A stretch of DNA of 64,000 bases from Nocardioides sp. SR21 (lineage in GTDB: Bacteria; Actinomycetota; Actinomycetes; Propionibacteriales; Nocardioidaceae), in NCBI RefSeq assembly GCF_022761125.1, contig NZ_JAKWJR010000001.1, positions 496,001-560,000 on the forward strand, written 5' to 3'. Below are positions 62,267 through 64,000 of the stretch, in pieces. Made by a program: the position numbers and the translations under genes. Position 1 is the stretch's first letter, and every line of letters begins with the position of its first letter. The notes under the pieces were generated by a model, which was given only the letters and a program-made list of their open reading frames with translations, did not search any database and was not told the origin of the DNA.

Positions 62267-64000
62267 ATGGCCGATGACCTCGCAGTCCTGGACCGGTGGT
62301 GGCGCGCGGCGAACTACCTGTCGGTCGGGCAGATCTACCTGATGAACAACCCGCTGCTGCGCGAGCCCCTGCTCCCCGAGCATGTGAAGCCGCGCCTCCT
62401 CGGGCACTGGGGGACCACCCCTGGGCTCACCTTCATCTACGCCCACCTCAACCGCGCGATCATGGCGCGCGGCACCGAGATGCTCTACATCACCGGGCCC
62501 GGCCACGGTGGTCCTGGCCTGGTGGCGGCGGCGTACCTCGAGGGGACCTACTCCGAGGTCTACCACGACATCGGGCTGGACGAGCGCGGCCTGCGCCGGC
62601 TGTTCACCCAGTTCTCCTTCCCCGGCGGGATCCCCAGCCACGTCGCCCCCGAGACGCCCGGCTCGATCCACGAGGGTGGCGAGCTCGGCTACGCCCTCTC
62701 GCACGCGTACGGCGCCGCGTTCGACAACCCCGACCTCATGGTCGCGGCGGTCGTCGGTGACGGTGAGGCCGAGACCGGCCCGCTGGCGACCAGCTGGCAC
62801 GGCACGAAGTTCGTGGACCCGCGCCGCGACGGGGCGGTGCTGCCGATCCTGCACCTCAACGGGTACAAGATCGCCAACCCCACGGTCCTCGCGCGGATCC
62901 CCGAGGAGGAGCTGCTCTCGCTGATGCGCGGCCACGGGCACACGCCGTACGTCGTCGCCGGTTCCGACCCGGCCCAGATGCACGCGGACTTCTCGGGCAC
63001 GCTCGACCGCTGCCTCGACGAGATCGCCGACATCCAGGGCGAGGCGCGCAACGCGTCCGGCGCGGTCGCGCGGCGGCCGTGGCCGATGATCGTGCTCCGC
63101 TCGCCGAAGGGCTGGACCGGCCCCAAGGAGGTCGACGGCAAGCGGGTGGAGGGCTTCTGGCGCTCCCACCAGGTGCCGTTCGCCAACGCCCGCGGGGACG
63201 ACGGCCACCGGAAGGTGCTCGAGGAGTGGATGCGCAGCTACGATCCCGAGTCGCTCTTCGACGAGTCCGGTGCGCCGGCCGCGGACATCGCGGCGCTGCA
63301 CCCCGGCGGTGACCTGCGGATGAGCGCGACCCCGCACGCCAACGGGGGCCTGCTGCTGCGCGGGCTGCAGCTGCCGGACTTCCGCGACTACGCCGTCGAC
63401 GTCGAGATCCCCGGCACCGGCGCGGTCGAGGCGACCCGCGTGCTCGGCGGGTTCCTGCGCGACGTCATGGCGGAGAACATGGACAACTTCCGGCTGTTCG
63501 CGCCCGACGAGAACTCCTCGAACCGGCTGCAGGACGTCATGGAGGTCACCAACCGGACCTGGAACGCCGAGATCGAGGAGTACGACGACCACCTCGCTCC
63601 GGACGGGCGGATCATGGAGATCCTGTCCGAGCACACCTGCCAGGGCTGGCTCGAGGGCTACCTGCTCACCGGCCGGCACGGGCTGTTCTCCTGCTACGAG
63701 GCGTTCATCCACCTGGTCGACTCGATGTTCAACCAGCACGCGAAGTGGTTGGGGACCACCCGCCGGATCGAGTGGCGCCGCCCGATCGCGTCGCTGAACT
63801 ACCTGCTGACCTCGCACGTCTGGCGCCAGGACCACAACGGCTTCTCCCACCAGGACCCGGGCTTCATCGACCACGTCGTGAACAAGAAGGCCGACGTCGT
63901 CCGCGTCTACCTGCCGCCGGACGCCAACACGCTGCTCTCGGTCGCGGACCACTGCCTGCGCAGCAAGCACTACGTGAACGTGATCGTGGCGGGCAAGCAG
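62267..64000 (+). CDS. xfp: Phosphoketolase (partial, continues past the window)
   Basis: First 578 codons of a thiamine-diphosphate enzyme that splits xylulose-5-phosphate or fructose-6-phosphate to acetyl phosphate. [77 protein letters not shown] (family signature) and the ThDP/Mg loop [19 protein letters not shown] are present, then [20 protein letters not shown] near the edge. Full-length members have about 790-800 aa, so roughly 220 residues are missing to the right. ATG at 62267 starts at the expected distance from the first conserved block. Confidence 0.95.
   Translation, partial: MADDLAVLDRWWRAANYLSVGQIYLMNNPLLREPLLPEHVKPRLLGHWGTTPGLTFIYAHLNRAIMARGTEMLYITGPGHGGPGLVAAAYLEGTYSEVYHDIGLDERGLRRLFTQFSFPGGIPSHVAPETPGSIHEGGELGYALSHAYGAAFDNPDLMVAAVVGDGEAETGPLATSWHGTKFVDPRRDGAVLPILHLNGYKIANPTVLARIPEEELLSLMRGHGHTPYVVAGSDPAQMHADFSGTLDRCLDEIADIQGEARNASGAVARRPWPMIVLRSPKGWTGPKEVDGKRVEGFWRSHQVPFANARGDDGHRKVLEEWMRSYDPESLFDESGAPAADIAALHPGGDLRMSATPHANGGLLLRGLQLPDFRDYAVDVEIPGTGAVEATRVLGGFLRDVMAENMDNFRLFAPDENSSNRLQDVMEVTNRTWNAEIEEYDDHLAPDGRIMEILSEHTCQGWLEGYLLTGRHGLFSCYEAFIHLVDSMFNQHAKWLGTTRRIEWRRPIASLNYLLTSHVWRQDHNGFSHQDPGFIDHVVNKKADVVRVYLPPDANTLLSVADHCLRSKHYVNVIVAGKQ

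Overview
The window comes from a high-GC actinobacterium, most likely a Nocardioides-like member of the Nocardioidaceae. Support: uniformly GC-rich codons with many GTG starts and 4-nt stop/start overlaps; a mycothiol-dependent formaldehyde dehydrogenase; several LLM-type (FMN/F420) oxidoreductases; HemQ-type coproporphyrin-dependent heme genes; a GroEL1 with a His-rich tail behind two CIRCE operators; and an actinobacterial core order tsaB-rimI-tsaD ... groES-groEL ... guaB-guaB3 ... choD-guaA. I recall that core as the Rv3421c to Rv3396c stretch of Mycobacterium tuberculosis. Here it is opened up by lineage-specific cargo. I see no tRNA, rRNA, CRISPR array, transposase or prophage gene.

Layout. 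0.1-3.6 kb: organosulfur operon (SfnB-like acyl-CoA-dehydrogenase-fold enzyme, SsuD-like monooxygenase, two flavin reductases) closed by a hairpin. 3.6-12.8 kb: cgoX/hemY and hemQ, separated by two tiny paralogous membrane proteins, an aminotransferase/sulfotransferase pair, a membrane protein-histidine kinase-response regulator operon and an AraC-type regulator. 12.8-16.2 kb: a non-coding regulatory stretch, then a ferredoxin-type reductase, an acyl-CoA desaturase and a small Cys protein, with msrB convergent. 16.3-19.9 kb: orphan chemoreceptor, stand-alone LigD-type polymerase, DinB-fold protein. 20-22.2 kb: tsaB-rimI-tsaD. 22.2-30.7 kb: first sigma/membrane-partner module, MMPL transporter, mycothiol formaldehyde dehydrogenase with an MBL hydrolase, two related small membrane proteins, a methyltransferase. 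30.7-33.2 kb: groES-groEL followed by a terminator and two palindromic repeats. 33.2-42.9 kb: second and third sigma/partner modules, a GT-C membrane glycosyltransferase, an ACT-GNAT protein, guaB and a large secreted protein. 42.9-47.9 kb: guaB3-nitrilase, CapA-like lipoprotein, glpD. 48-53 kb: a cassette (APH-like kinase, DUF7064/7065-like protein, aldehyde dehydrogenase, LLM oxidoreductase) behind a KstR-type operator, then a decayed sigma gene. 53.5-58.8 kb: aldehyde dehydrogenase-choD, a repeat-rich gap, guaA. 58.8-64 kb: AraC-type regulator, short FliA-like sigma, a second LLM gene with a near-KstR site, two small proteins, and a phosphoketolase running off the right edge.

How it works together. 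Housekeeping functions (t6A tRNA modification, chaperonin, GMP synthesis, heme completion) are interleaved with steroid or acyl-CoA catabolism genes (choD, KstR-type boxes, LLM oxidoreductases, aldehyde dehydrogenases) and with extracytoplasmic sensing. Three SigE-family sigma genes, each overlapping a gene for a single-pass membrane partner by exactly 4 nt, lie within about 21 kb; a fourth sigma gene is reduced to a fused remnant. Several unusually long intergenic palindromes suggest REP-like elements or strong bidirectional terminators.
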